In this document: positions 23,714-32,077 of the stretch, piece by piece | Numbering within the stretch: position 1 is the first letter of the stretch | How the letters are laid out: each line of letters starts with the position of its first letter | Assembly (NCBI RefSeq): GCF_000964085.1 | Contig: NZ_JZRB01000013.1 | Coordinates: 1-63,546, forward strand | From: Luteibacter yeojuensis | Lineage (GTDB): Bacteria; Pseudomonadota; Gammaproteobacteria; Xanthomonadales; Rhodanobacteraceae | Direction of reading: 5' to 3' | DNA: 63,546 nucleotides | Position numbers and translations under genes: made by a program | The notes under the pieces: model-generated | Told to the model about the DNA's origin: nothing | What the model saw: only the letters and a program-made list of their open reading frames with translations | Databases searched by the model: none

Positions 23714-24409
23714 GTGGCTCAACTTAAATACATGTTGCAACAGGCATTCGAACGGTCGCAGGCTCCGCTGAGCTTCGCGCCCGACCCGGCGTCGATGAGC
23801 CGCTTCCTCGATGCCTGCCACCGCCGCCGTTACCCGGGGAAAACGGCCATCATCCGCCCGGGCGACCCGGCCAACACGCTCTATTACGTGGTCGAAGGCT
23901 CCCTGGCCGTCTGCACCGAGGACGAGGAAGGCCGCGAGCTAATCCTTGCCTATATCAACCGCGGCCAGTTCATCGGCGAAATGGGCATGTTCGTCGAACA
24001 GGCCCAACGCGAATCGCTCGTGCGCACCCGCACGGCGGTCGAAATGGCCGAAATCAGCTACGAGCGCCTGTTCCAGCTCCTGGAAGGCCCGTTGGCGGCG
24101 GAATGCCCCAAGCTGCTGTTCGCCATCGGCTCGCAACTCACGCACCGCCTGCTGCGCACGTCGCGCCAGGTCAGCCGCATGGCGTTCATGGACGTGACCA
24201 ACCGCGTCTCGCGCACCCTGCTCGATCTCTGCCAGGAGCCGGATGCCATGACGCACCCGGACGGCACCCAGATCCGCATCTCCCGCCAGGAAGTGAGCCG
24301 CATCGTCGGTTGCTCCCGCGAGATGGTCGGCCGCGTCCTGAAGCAGCTCGAGGAAGAGCGCATGATCGACGTCTCGGGCAAGACCATCGTGGTGCGCGGC
24401 ACCCGCTAG
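23714..24409 (+). CDS. clp: Clp/CRP-family global regulator
   Basis: The 231-residue protein has an N-terminal cyclic-nucleotide-binding fold (IIRPGDPANTLYYVVEGSLAV, GQFIGEMGMFVEQ) and a CRP-type helix-turn-helix (ISRQEVSRIVGCSREMVGRV). It is closest to Clp of xanthomonads, which is regulated negatively by cyclic di-GMP rather than activated by cAMP and controls virulence, exoenzymes and motility. The start is uncertain: GTG at 23714 or ATG at 23732. Neither has a good Shine-Dalgarno sequence, while a leader ORF with a strong one ends at 23727, so coupling to the ATG at 23732 is possible. Confidence 0.95.
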   Translation: MAQLKYMLQQAFERSQAPLSFAPDPASMSRFLDACHRRRYPGKTAIIRPGDPANTLYYVVEGSLAVCTEDEEGRELILAYINRGQFIGEMGMFVEQAQRESLVRTRTAVEMAEISYERLFQLLEGPLAAECPKLLFAIGSQLTHRLLRTSRQVSRMAFMDVTNRVSRTLLDLCQEPDAMTHPDGTQIRISRQEVSRIVGCSREMVGRVLKQLEEERMIDVSGKTIVVRGTR

Positions 24410-24424
24410 GCCGCGCAGGCCCCA

Positions 24425-25375
24425 TCAGGGGCCCTCGAACACCATGTACACATCCGCCCGCTCGTAATGCGAGCCCGGGCGGATGGCCTGCTGGCGAACG
24501 AAGCCCGCGCGCTCGTACATGCCCAACGCACGACCGAGCCGGCTGTTCGATTCCAGGAACAGGCGCACGCCCTTGCGCTCGCGCCACGCCGCGATGGCGG
24601 CATCAAGCAGCTTCCGGCCAGCGCCCAGGCCGCGGAAGTTCTCGTCCACGCCCATCTTCGAAAGCTCGTACACGCCCGCGCCCTCGTGCAGCAGCGCGCA
24701 CGTGCCGATGACCTCGCCCGCATAAAGGGCGAAAAAAATGGCACCGCCCGGCGCGATCACCAGGCTCTCGGGGTCGGCGAACAGGGTACGGTCGAGGTCC
24801 TCCACCCGGAAGTGGCGCTCCAGCCACTGCTGGTTGAGGCGGCGGAAATGGTCGGCGTAGGCCGCGTCCCAGGGCACGACCTGCACCGCCTCGCGCGCCA
24901 GCGACGCACGCTGCTCGAGTACCGACGCCACCAGGGGCTTATCGGCCAGCGCCTGCTCGCAGCCATCGATGGCGTCGAGCAGGTCGAGCATGCGCGGGCC
25001 CAGCGATTCAGCCATGCCCCGTCGCAGCGCCAGCCACACGGGGCCGAGCGCCCCCAGGGCCCGTTCACCCGCGTCGGTCAGGGCCAGGACACTGCGACGC
25101 CCGTCACCCGGGTCGCGCTGGCGAACCACCATGCCGGCCTCGACCAGGCGATCTGCCAGCTGGCTCACGGCCGAATGGGTCTGGCCAATGGCCACGGCCA
25201 CCTCGGTCACCGTCGTGGGGCCCACGTCGCGCAGGAAGCGCATGACCGGGAACCAGCGTGACTCGATACCCGCCCCACTGGCGCGGTAGACCTCGTCCAC
25301 GGCCTGGTAGAAGTAGTCGCTCAGGGCCTTGAGGCGGCTGCCGATGGCAAGCTCGCGCAGGGAGGTGAGGTACAT
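24425..25375 (-). CDS. MarR - GNAT fusion protein (transcriptional regulator/N-acetyltransferase)
   Basis: The 316-residue protein combines a MarR winged helix (residues 15-150; VTEVAVAIGQTHSAVSQLADRLVEAGMV, then DPGDGRRSVLALTDAGERAL) with a C-terminal GNAT acetyltransferase (residues 165-316; VYELSKMGVDENFRGLGAGRKLLDAAI with the acetyl-CoA loop, FLESNSRLGRALGMYERAGF). Such fusions occur widely in proteobacteria; the acetylated substrate is unknown. The ATG at 25375 is preferred to a TTG two codons earlier. It converges with clp with only 15 bp between them. Confidence 0.9.
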   Translation of the reverse strand: MYLTSLRELAIGSRLKALSDYFYQAVDEVYRASGAGIESRWFPVMRFLRDVGPTTVTEVAVAIGQTHSAVSQLADRLVEAGMVVRQRDPGDGRRSVLALTDAGERALGALGPVWLALRRGMAESLGPRMLDLLDAIDGCEQALADKPLVASVLEQRASLAREAVQVVPWDAAYADHFRRLNQQWLERHFRVEDLDRTLFADPESLVIAPGGAIFFALYAGEVIGTCALLHEGAGVYELSKMGVDENFRGLGAGRKLLDAAIAAWRERKGVRLFLESNSRLGRALGMYERAGFVRQQAIRPGSHYERADVYMVFEGP

Positions 25376-25448
25376 CGGCAATCCATTCGGGGACGGGACT
25401 CAGAAACGGCAGGCTAGCCGTGGCGGGAGCCCCCGCGCAAGCGATGCG

Positions 25449-26153
25449 TCAGTACCAGCCGAGGATCTCGAGTTTCCCGCCCAGCGGCTTGCGCATCTTC
25501 TTCAGCGTACGCGCGCTCGGGTTGACCAGCTTCGCTGCATCGGCCGCCTTCAGCATCGCGAGATCGGACGTGGAGTCGCCGTAGGCCATGGCGAAGGGGC
25601 GCGCCACGCCCGCGCGCTCGACGGCCTTCACCTTCATACCGTCGACGTTCTGCCGCGTGAAATGGACGCCGAACGGGCCACCGCGCACCTGCGACGCGAT
25701 GAGCTCGGGGCCGCGCAGGTTCACTTCGTCGAGGATGGCCTCGACCAGCGCAGGCACGTTGCCCGTCACAATGATGACGCGATCGCCCGCCTCGATATGC
25801 CGGCGCATCGCGGCCACGCCATCGCGGACGAAAACGCCGGGACGGCGCGCGTAGGCACGGCCGAACGCGGCGACGACGCGCTGGAAGTTCTTCTCCGTGC
25901 GGCCGAACGTCACCACGCGCAGGAACACGCGCCCCAGGATGCGGGTACCCGCGTTGCTGCGGATGATGAACGGCACGACGGGCAGCCACGGCAGGGCCAG
26001 CAGCAGGCGCCAGCGGCCCAGGCCTTTCAGCCGTTCGCGGAAGAACAGTTCCAGCGTCTGGTGGCGCACGATGACGCCATCGAAATCAAACAGGATGACG
26101 CGTCGTGCGTCGGCGGCGGTGCCAGGCATCGCCGCGTCGTTCCCCTGGTCCAT
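25449..26153 (-). CDS. HAD-IB family phosphatase
   Basis: The 234-residue protein carries haloacid dehalogenase motif I (ILFDFDGVIVRHQTLELFF), a motif II region (GDRVIIVTGNVPALVEAIL), a lysine in VDGMKVKAVE and motif IV (AYGDSTSDLAML). It belongs to subfamily IB, which includes phosphoserine and phosphatidylglycerophosphate phosphatases. A hydrophobic cap segment (WRLLLALPWLPVVPFII) suggests membrane association. It begins 7 bp after trpC ends and may be co-transcribed with the trp genes. The substrate cannot be told from sequence. Confidence 0.88.
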   Translation of the reverse strand: MDQGNDAAMPGTAADARRVILFDFDGVIVRHQTLELFFRERLKGLGRWRLLLALPWLPVVPFIIRSNAGTRILGRVFLRVVTFGRTEKNFQRVVAAFGRAYARRPGVFVRDGVAAMRRHIEAGDRVIIVTGNVPALVEAILDEVNLRGPELIASQVRGGPFGVHFTRQNVDGMKVKAVERAGVARPFAMAYGDSTSDLAMLKAADAAKLVNPSARTLKKMRKPLGGKLEILGWY

Positions 26154-26160
26154 GGCCTGC

Positions 26161-27012
26161 TCAGTGCTTCGGTGGGTGGGTTGGCACATGGGTGCCAAAC
26201 AGCTTCTGCAGTTCCGCGCCCGGGTCGGCCGCGCGCATGAAGGCCTCGCCCACCAGGAACGTGTGGATGCCCTTCTCGCGCAGGGTGCGCACGTCTTCCG
26301 TCGTGTGGATGCCTGATTCCGCGACGATGGCGGTATCGGGGCCGACACGATCCTTCAGCTTCAGCGACGTGCCGAGCGAGGTCTCGAAGGTGCGCAGGTT
26401 GCGGTTGTTCACGCCGATCAGCGGCGCGGGCATGCCCAGCGCGATCTCGAGCTCTTCTTCGTTGTGCACCTCGACCAGCACGTCGAGGTCGAGCTCGGCC
26501 GCGAGCAGCGACAGTTCGGTGAGGCGGCTTTCGTCGTACACCACCTCGCCATCGCCGTACTTCGACCCGAAGGCGGACACGATGAGCAGGATGCAGTCGG
26601 CGCCGATGACACGCGCCTCGTACACCTGGTACTCGTCGATGATGAAGTCCTTGCGCAGGATCGGCAGGTTGCACGCCGCACGCGCCTGGCCGACGTAATC
26701 CTCGTGGCCCTGGAAGAAATCGGCGTCGGTGAGCACGGAAAGGCAGGTGGCGCCGCCGGCTTCGTAACTGCGCGCGATGGCCGCCGGGTCGAAGTCGGCG
26801 CGGATGAGGCCTTTCGACGGGCTGGCCTTCTTCACCTCGGCGATGACCGCGGGCTTGTTCTCGTACAGGCGCGCATCGATGGCGGCGACGAAGCCACGGG
26901 TTTCGCCGAGGTCGGCGATCTGCGCGGCCATGTCGTCCATCGTGCGCTTGCGGCTGCGCTCGGCGATCTCTTCCAGCTTGCGGTCGAGAATGCGGTGGAG
27001 GATATCGGGCAT
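26161..27012 (-). CDS. trpC: Indole-3-glycerol phosphate synthase
   Basis: The 283-residue TIM-barrel enzyme closes the indole ring in tryptophan synthesis. Catalytic and binding motifs are present: AVIAEVKKASPSKGLIR, LPILRKDFIIDEYQVYEA, LIGVNNRNLRTFE and AIVAESGIHT. It is monofunctional, without the TrpF domain seen in E. coli. The ATG at 27012 follows GGAAGC, 19 bp after trpD. Gene order is trpG-trpD-trpC. Confidence 0.98.
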   Translation of the reverse strand: MPDILHRILDRKLEEIAERSRKRTMDDMAAQIADLGETRGFVAAIDARLYENKPAVIAEVKKASPSKGLIRADFDPAAIARSYEAGGATCLSVLTDADFFQGHEDYVGQARAACNLPILRKDFIIDEYQVYEARVIGADCILLIVSAFGSKYGDGEVVYDESRLTELSLLAAELDLDVLVEVHNEEELEIALGMPAPLIGVNNRNLRTFETSLGTSLKLKDRVGPDTAIVAESGIHTTEDVRTLREKGIHTFLVGEAFMRAADPGAELQKLFGTHVPTHPPKH

Positions 27013-27031
27013 CGTTGTCGCTTCCTTGGGG

Positions 27032-28063
27032 TCAGGCGCCAAGCCGCTGCGTCGCGGCCACGAAGGCGTCCATTTTTGCACGAGCCGCGCCGCTTGCGAT
27101 GGTGGCCCGCGCCAGGTCGATCCCGGCCTGGATGGAAGGCGCCACGTCGGCGGCATAGAGGGCCGCGCCGGCGTTCAGGCAGACGATATCGTGCGGCACA
27201 CCGGGCACGCCCGAAATGGCGTCGAGCAGCATGGCCTTTGATTCTTCGGCGTTTTCCACCCGCAGGTTGCGGCTGGAAGCCATGGAAAGACCGAAATCCT
27301 CCGGCTCGATCTCGTATTCGGTGACCTTGCCGTTACGCAGCTCACCGACCAGGGTGGCCGCGCCCAGCGAGATTTCGTCCATGTTGTCGCGGCCCCACAC
27401 CACGAGGGCATGGTGGGCGCCAAGCGCCTGCAGCACGCGGACCTGGATGCCGACGAGATCGGGATGGAACACGCCCATGAGGATATTCGGGGCGCCGGCC
27501 GGATTCGTGAGCGGGCCCAGGATATTGAAGATCGTGCGCACGCCCATCTCGCGGCGCACCGGTGCCACCACCTTCATGGCGGGGTGGTGGTTCGGCGCGA
27601 ACATGAAGCCGATATCGGCCTCCTCCATGCACACTGCCACCTGGGCCGGCAGCAGGTCGATGCGGGCACCCAGGGCCTCGAGCACATCGGCGCTGCCGGA
27701 TTTGGACGATACGCTGCGGCCACCGTGCTTGGCGACGCGCGCACCCGCCGCGGCGGCCACGAACATCGACGCCGTGGAGATGTTGAACGACGAGGCGCCA
27801 TCGCCACCCGTGCCCACGATATCGACGAAGTGGGGGTGCGGCGCCACGTCCACCTTCGCCGAGAGGTCGCGCATGACACGCGCGGCACCCGTGATCTCGC
27901 CGATGGTTTCCTTCTTGACGCGCAGGCCCGTGAGGATGGCCGCGGTCATCAACGGGCTGACATCACCGCGCATGATCTGGTGCATCAGCTCGATCATCTC
28001 GTCATGGAAGATCTCGCGGTGTTCGATCGTGCGCTGCAGCGCCTCGGAGGGGGTGATCGGCAT
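27032..28063 (-). CDS. trpD: Anthranilate phosphoribosyltransferase
   Basis: The 343-residue protein is full length and joins anthranilate to PRPP. Motifs seen are the PRPP/pyrophosphate loop [36 protein letters not shown] and [18 protein letters not shown]. It starts at the ATG 28061-28063, 20 bp after trpG. Monofunctional TrpD separate from TrpG is the Xanthomonas and Pseudomonas layout. Confidence 0.98.
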   Translation of the reverse strand: MPITPSEALQRTIEHREIFHDEMIELMHQIMRGDVSPLMTAAILTGLRVKKETIGEITGAARVMRDLSAKVDVAPHPHFVDIVGTGGDGASSFNISTASMFVAAAAGARVAKHGGRSVSSKSGSADVLEALGARIDLLPAQVAVCMEEADIGFMFAPNHHPAMKVVAPVRREMGVRTIFNILGPLTNPAGAPNILMGVFHPDLVGIQVRVLQALGAHHALVVWGRDNMDEISLGAATLVGELRNGKVTEYEIEPEDFGLSMASSRNLRVENAEESKAMLLDAISGVPGVPHDIVCLNAGAALYAADVAPSIQAGIDLARATIASGAARAKMDAFVAATQRLGA

Positions 28064-28083
28064 GGAGCGTCCCGGCGGGGTGG

Positions 28084-28680
28084 TCAGGCGGCGAGCGGCA
28101 GCGGCATGCCGAGGAAGTTACGCAGCAGGTCGTGGCCGTGCTGGGTGAGGATGGACTCGGGATGGAACTGCACGCCCTCGATATCGAGCGTGCGGTGGCG
28201 CAGGCCCATGATCTCGTCGAGGGAGCCGTCCTCGCGTTCCGTCCATGCGGTGACCTCGAGGCAATCGGGCACCGACTCTTTTTCAACCACCAGCGAGTGG
28301 TAGCGCGTGGCTTCGAAGGGATTGGGCAGGCCCGCGAACACGCCCTTGCCGAGGTGCTTCACCGGCGAGGTCTTGCCGTGCATGATCTCGCGCGCCCGGA
28401 CCACCTTGCCGCCGAACACCTGGCCAATGGCCTGGTGGCCGAGGCAAACGCCGAAGATGGGCAGCTCGCCCGCCAGTTCCTTCAGGATATCGACGGAGAC
28501 GCCCGAATCATCCGGCGTGCCCGGCCCCGGCGAGATCATGATGCGCGAGGGCTTCAGCGCGCGTATATCGGCCACGGTGAGCGCATCGTTGCGCACCACC
28601 TTCACCTCCTGCCCCAGCTCGCCGAGGTACTGGACGAGGTTGAAGGTGAAGCTGTCGTAGTTATCGATCATCAAGAGCAT
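28084..28680 (-). CDS. trpG: Anthranilate synthase component II (glutamine amidotransferase)
   Basis: The 198-residue class I amidotransferase supplies ammonia to anthranilate synthase; it may also serve aminodeoxychorismate synthase. The nucleophile cysteine is in [16 protein letters not shown] and the His-Glu pair in VQFHPESIL. It heads the trpG-trpD-trpC run. The partner trpE is not in the window; a LysR gene lies upstream instead. The ATG at 28678-28680 begins the canonical [19 protein letters not shown]. Confidence 0.97.
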   Translation of the reverse strand: MLLMIDNYDSFTFNLVQYLGELGQEVKVVRNDALTVADIRALKPSRIMISPGPGTPDDSGVSVDILKELAGELPIFGVCLGHQAIGQVFGGKVVRAREIMHGKTSPVKHLGKGVFAGLPNPFEATRYHSLVVEKESVPDCLEVTAWTEREDGSLDEIMGLRHRTLDIEGVQFHPESILTQHGHDLLRNFLGMPLPLAA

Positions 28681-28713
28681 GGTGGGGAACCGTGGCGCTC
28701 GGGGGTTGGCCGG

Positions 28714-29607
28714 TCATTGTATGCCAGCATGAGCTTGCAGGCAGGCTACCAGGGCATCGAACACCACTTTGTGCCGCCGGCTGGTGCGCAGGTTGCCGTG
28801 CATGGCCACCCACGTCTCGAGGGGGAACACCATGGCCGGCAGCACGCGGACCAGCCGCGGGTCGCGGCGCGCAAGCGCTACCTGGCAGGCACCGATGCCG
28901 GCACCCGCCCGCACGAGGGCAAGCTGCACGAGATCGCTATCGGCGCGGAACGTGAACGCGTCGCGCCGCCAGCTCGGCCACGCCTTGCGGGCTTCGCGGA
29001 TGAAAGGCGTCTCGCGGTCGTAGCCGATGAGGGCATGCCGGGCGAGGTCGTCCTCGCTCGACGGGGTACCCGCCCGCGCCAGGTAGTCGTCGCGCGCGAA
29101 CAGCGCCACCGCCACGGTCCCCACGTGGCGCGCCACCAGCACCCCCTGTTTCGGGGGCGCCATGCGGACGGCGATATCCACCTCGCGCTGCGTCAGGTCC
29201 TGCACCGCATTGCTCGCATCCACCTCGATACGCAAGCCGGGGTGGCGCTGGTGCAGCGCGGCCAGTGCCGGCGGCAGCACTTCCATGCTGATGACCTCGC
29301 TTGCCGAAACGCGGACCGTGCCGGTGGCCTCCCCCTCCCTGAAACCGGTGCCCGTGCGCCGCAGCGAGGCCGCCACGCTCTCCATCGCTTCGGCGTGGCC
29401 CTGCAGCGCCGTTGCCGCCTCGGTGGGTTTGAGGCCGGTCTGCGTCCGGGTGAAGAGCGGCTGGCCGAAGGCGTCTTCCAGCAGGGCCACGTGCCGCCCG
29501 GCCGTTGGCTGGGTGATGCCCAGGCGCCTTGCGGCACCCGATAGCGAGCCCTCGCGGAGCACGGCGAGGAAGGTGCGGTAGAGCTCCCAGCTGATGTCGT
29601 CGGCCAT
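28714..29607 (-). CDS. LysR-family transcriptional regulator
   Basis: The 297-residue protein has the N-terminal LysR helix-turn-helix (LYRTFLAVLREGSLSGAARRLGITQPTAGRHVALLE) and a substrate-binding-like effector domain (VDIAVRMAPPKQGVLVARHV). It is divergent from an NmrA-like reductase gene, with 95 bp between the start codons, the usual layout of a LysR regulator and its target. It is transcribed in the same direction as trpG, 34 bp before it, but a role in trp control is not implied. Confidence 0.93.
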   Translation of the reverse strand: MADDISWELYRTFLAVLREGSLSGAARRLGITQPTAGRHVALLEDAFGQPLFTRTQTGLKPTEAATALQGHAEAMESVAASLRRTGTGFREGEATGTVRVSASEVISMEVLPPALAALHQRHPGLRIEVDASNAVQDLTQREVDIAVRMAPPKQGVLVARHVGTVAVALFARDDYLARAGTPSSEDDLARHALIGYDRETPFIREARKAWPSWRRDAFTFRADSDLVQLALVRAGAGIGACQVALARRDPRLVRVLPAMVFPLETWVAMHGNLRTSRRHKVVFDALVACLQAHAGIQ

Positions 29608-29702
29608 GCATAAATGTATAGCAGCTTGGCTGTGCTAGATAATTCCTTTCGTATCCACCGGCGTGGAGACTCTGTCTGCACCCCCTTGGCTGGAGCCGCC
29701 AC

Positions 29703-30698
29703 ATGACGACTACCCCTTCCCTCCGGGACCGCACTGCCCTCGTCCTTGGCGCCACCGGTGGCGTCGGCGGCGAGGCCGCGCGCCAGCTCGTGGCTGCCGG
29801 CTGGCACGTCCGTGCCCTGACCCGCCGCGACCCGCTGGCAGGCAAGACCGTGGACGGCATCGAATGGCGCCGGGGCAATGCGATGCGCGCCGACGACGTT
29901 GCCAGCGCCGCCGAGGGCGTCGCCGTGATCGTCCACGCCGTGAACCCACCTGGGTACCAGCACTGGGCCGAACAGGTCGTGCCGATGATCGACAACACCA
30001 TCGCGGCGGCGGTGGCGGAAGGGGCAACCGTGGTCCTCCCCGGTACGGTCTACAACTTCGGCCCCGACGCGTTCCCGGTGCTCCGCGAAGGCGCCCCGCA
30101 ACACCCGGTGACGCGCAAGGGCGCCATCCGCGTCGAACTCGAGAAGCGGCTGCGCGAGGCCGCCACGCGCGGCGCCCGCGCCATCGTCGTGCGGGCGGGT
30201 GATTTCTTCGGCCCGCAGCCGGGCAACAGCTGGTTCTCGCAAGGCCTGGTGGCGCCGGGCAAGCCGGTGACCGTGATCCGCTCGCCTGCCCGCCGCGGCG
30301 TCGGGCACCAGTGGGCGTATCTGCCCGACGTGGCGCGCACGATGGTGGCGCTGCTCGAACGCCGCGACACGCTTCCCGCGTTCTGCGACGTGCATTTCAA
30401 AGGCCATTGGGACAACGACGGCACGGAGATGCCGCGGGCGATCCAGCGCGTCGCGGCACGCCACGGCCAAAAGGCCACGATCAAGGCGTTCCCGTGGTGG
30501 GCGATGCCGTTGATCGCGCCGTTCGTGCCGACGATTCGCGAGCTGCTGGAGATGCGTTACCTGTGGAAGACGCCGGTGCGGATGACTAACGACGTGTTGC
30601 TGGGGTTGCTTGGCGAGGAGCCGCATACGCCGTTGGACAGGGCGGTCGAGGCGACGCTGGCAGGGCTCGGCTGCCTCCCGGGCCGCCAGGCGGGCTGA
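29703..30698 (+). CDS. NAD(P)-dependent epimerase/NmrA-like reductase
   Basis: The 331-residue protein has an N-terminal Rossmann fold with LVLGATGGVGGEAARQLVAAGW (residues 13-34; the NAD(P)-binding G-x-x-G-x-x-G), and a PGTVYNFGPDAFP segment in the position of the active-site Tyr of extended short-chain dehydrogenases. It resembles the atypical NmrA/NAD-epimerase group. Substrate unknown. The divergent LysR gene is the likely regulator. The ATG at 29703 follows the weak site GGAGCC. Confidence 0.85.
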   Translation: MTTTPSLRDRTALVLGATGGVGGEAARQLVAAGWHVRALTRRDPLAGKTVDGIEWRRGNAMRADDVASAAEGVAVIVHAVNPPGYQHWAEQVVPMIDNTIAAAVAEGATVVLPGTVYNFGPDAFPVLREGAPQHPVTRKGAIRVELEKRLREAATRGARAIVVRAGDFFGPQPGNSWFSQGLVAPGKPVTVIRSPARRGVGHQWAYLPDVARTMVALLERRDTLPAFCDVHFKGHWDNDGTEMPRAIQRVAARHGQKATIKAFPWWAMPLIAPFVPTIRELLEMRYLWKTPVRMTNDVLLGLLGEEPHTPLDRAVEATLAGLGCLPGRQAG

Positions 30699-30751
30699 CC
30701 TGCAAGCGCGGGCTCACGTCGGCTTCGCCACGCTGGCGCCAGGATCCGCCC

Positions 30752-31450
30752 ATGCGCAACCTCGACTTCAGCTCCTGGCAGGCCCTGCTCTCCACCCTCC
30801 TCGGGCTGGCGGTCATCACGCTCATCGGCGTCGGCATCCGCCTGGTGGCGATGCAGACGGTGCAGCAGCGGCGCGAGCGTGCGAACCGGCAGATCAACGA
30901 GCGGCTGCGCACCCTGATCGCCGCGTACAAGACGCTGGGCGGGTCGTTCACGGGAAACCTCGCCGTCGACCCCACGCACTTGCGTCAGCTGCGCGAGCGC
31001 GGCGAAGCCGATCCAGCCGCGGCGTTGCTCCTTGCCGCTGCGACAGGCAACGACCGGGCGCGCCGCGTGCGCGATGCGGTGGAAGCCGCGCTATCGGACA
31101 TCGTGCTGCTGGGCACGGAGAAGCAGGTGGAACTGGCAGCCCACGCGGCCAATGAACTTGTCGCCGGGCGGCCCGTCCACACCCACGAACTCGTCGTCTC
31201 GCTGCGCGACTTCATCCGCGAAGTGCTCGACCTCGATCCGATTCCGTCAACGGTCGCCATTCCCAACCAGGGGCCCGCGCGCATCAGCGGTGCGGGTGGC
31301 AAGGGCCAGGGTGGCGCCAAGGGCGACGGTGCCGGTGGCGGAGGTGGCGGAGGCGGTGGTGGCGGCATGGGCGGCATGGCCGCGGGTGCCGGTGCCGGCA
31401 TCGGCCTTGGTGGCCATCTCGCCAGCGACGAGGACGAAGCCCACCACTGA
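30752..31450 (+). CDS. Single-pass membrane protein with glycine-rich C-terminus
   Basis: The 232-residue protein has one N-terminal membrane helix (LLSTLLGLAVITLIGVGIRLV), then a charged helical domain (residues 38-165; RANRQINERLRTLIAAYKTL, EKQVELAAHAANELVAG) and a disordered tail with a run of about eleven glycines, ending in DEDEAHH. No domain is recognised. It lies 53 bp after the reductase gene, and a 48-bp perfect palindrome follows its stop. A scaffold or membrane-associated role is possible, but function is unknown. Confidence 0.75.
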   Translation: MRNLDFSSWQALLSTLLGLAVITLIGVGIRLVAMQTVQQRRERANRQINERLRTLIAAYKTLGGSFTGNLAVDPTHLRQLRERGEADPAAALLLAAATGNDRARRVRDAVEAALSDIVLLGTEKQVELAAHAANELVAGRPVHTHELVVSLRDFIREVLDLDPIPSTVAIPNQGPARISGAGGKGQGGAKGDGAGGGGGGGGGGGMGGMAAGAGAGIGLGGHLASDEDEAHH

Positions 31451-31460
31451 GTGGCCTTAA

Positions 31461-31508
31461 CTGTGGGAGCGCGCTTGCGCGCGATCGCGCGCAAGCGCGC
31501 TCCCACAG
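31461..31508. repeat. REP-type perfect palindrome, 48 bp
   Basis: The two 24-base halves (31461-31484 and 31485-31508) are exact reverse complements, built around GGGAGCGCGCTTGCGCGCGA. The same unit occurs at 58365-58430 and 61917-61950. It is the repetitive extragenic palindrome type of Pseudomonas and Xanthomonadales. It lies between convergent genes and may also act as a terminator. Confidence 0.9.
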
Positions 31509-31513
31509 GGTTA

Positions 31514-32065
31514 TCAGCCGATCTTCGCCAGCAGCGCTTCCGCCGTCGTGGTTTCACCCAGGCGCGGGAAGATGTTCTTGATGCTGTTCTCGTGGGCGTC
31601 GGCCTTCAGGTCGGCCATGGCGTCGGTGACGAGCACCACGTTGTAGCCGAGCTCGCTGGCGTAACGTGCAGTGGATTCCACACCGATGCTCGTGGCGATG
31701 CCGAGGATCACCACCTGCTCGACATTGAGACCACGCAGGTGCGCGTCGAGGTCGGTTGTCTGGAACGCGCCCCAACGCTTCTTCGTCACGACGTAATCCG
31801 TCGGCGCCTGGCCGAGTTCCGGTGCGAAGGCCTTGAACGCCGCATCCTGCGGCACCTGCGGCACGCCGCCATCGGTGCGGCCCGGTGCGCCGGCATCGAC
31901 GTTCACGAGGACGACGTGGCGGCCACTTTGGCGGAACGCGCGGGCGATCGCGGCGGCCTTCTCAACGACCGGGCCGGCGGGCGACGCCACGGGCAGGCTG
32001 ATGATGCCCTGCTGCAGGTCGATGACAATGAGGGCGGCGTTGGCGTCGAGTTGGGTGAGTGCCAT
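31514..32065 (-). CDS. Isochorismatase-like hydrolase lacking the catalytic cysteine
   Basis: The 183-residue protein matches the isochorismatase/cysteine-hydrolase fold: D16 in LIVIDLQQGI, the catalytic lysine region VTKKRWGAFQTTDLD, and the cis-peptide loop LGIATSIGVESTARYA. Amidase members have Cys where this protein has Gly128 (GVATxxCVExTA), so thiol chemistry is not possible. True isochorismatases also lack it. It is 12 bp after an MFS transporter gene with a MarR regulator ahead, so it may handle a substrate linked with that exporter. Confidence 0.85.
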   Translation of the reverse strand: MALTQLDANAALIVIDLQQGIISLPVASPAGPVVEKAAAIARAFRQSGRHVVLVNVDAGAPGRTDGGVPQVPQDAAFKAFAPELGQAPTDYVVTKKRWGAFQTTDLDAHLRGLNVEQVVILGIATSIGVESTARYASELGYNVVLVTDAMADLKADAHENSIKNIFPRLGETTTAEALLAKIG

Positions 32066-32077
32066 GGGGATGCTCCT

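Noticed and set aside
28132-29544. 470-codon plus-strand frame
   Set aside because: It runs antisense to trpG and the LysR gene, both with intact motifs.
31300-31400. Glycine-codon run as a satellite or CRISPR-like repeat
   Set aside because: It is a coding low-complexity glycine tract in the membrane-protein gene, without spacers or regular unit length.
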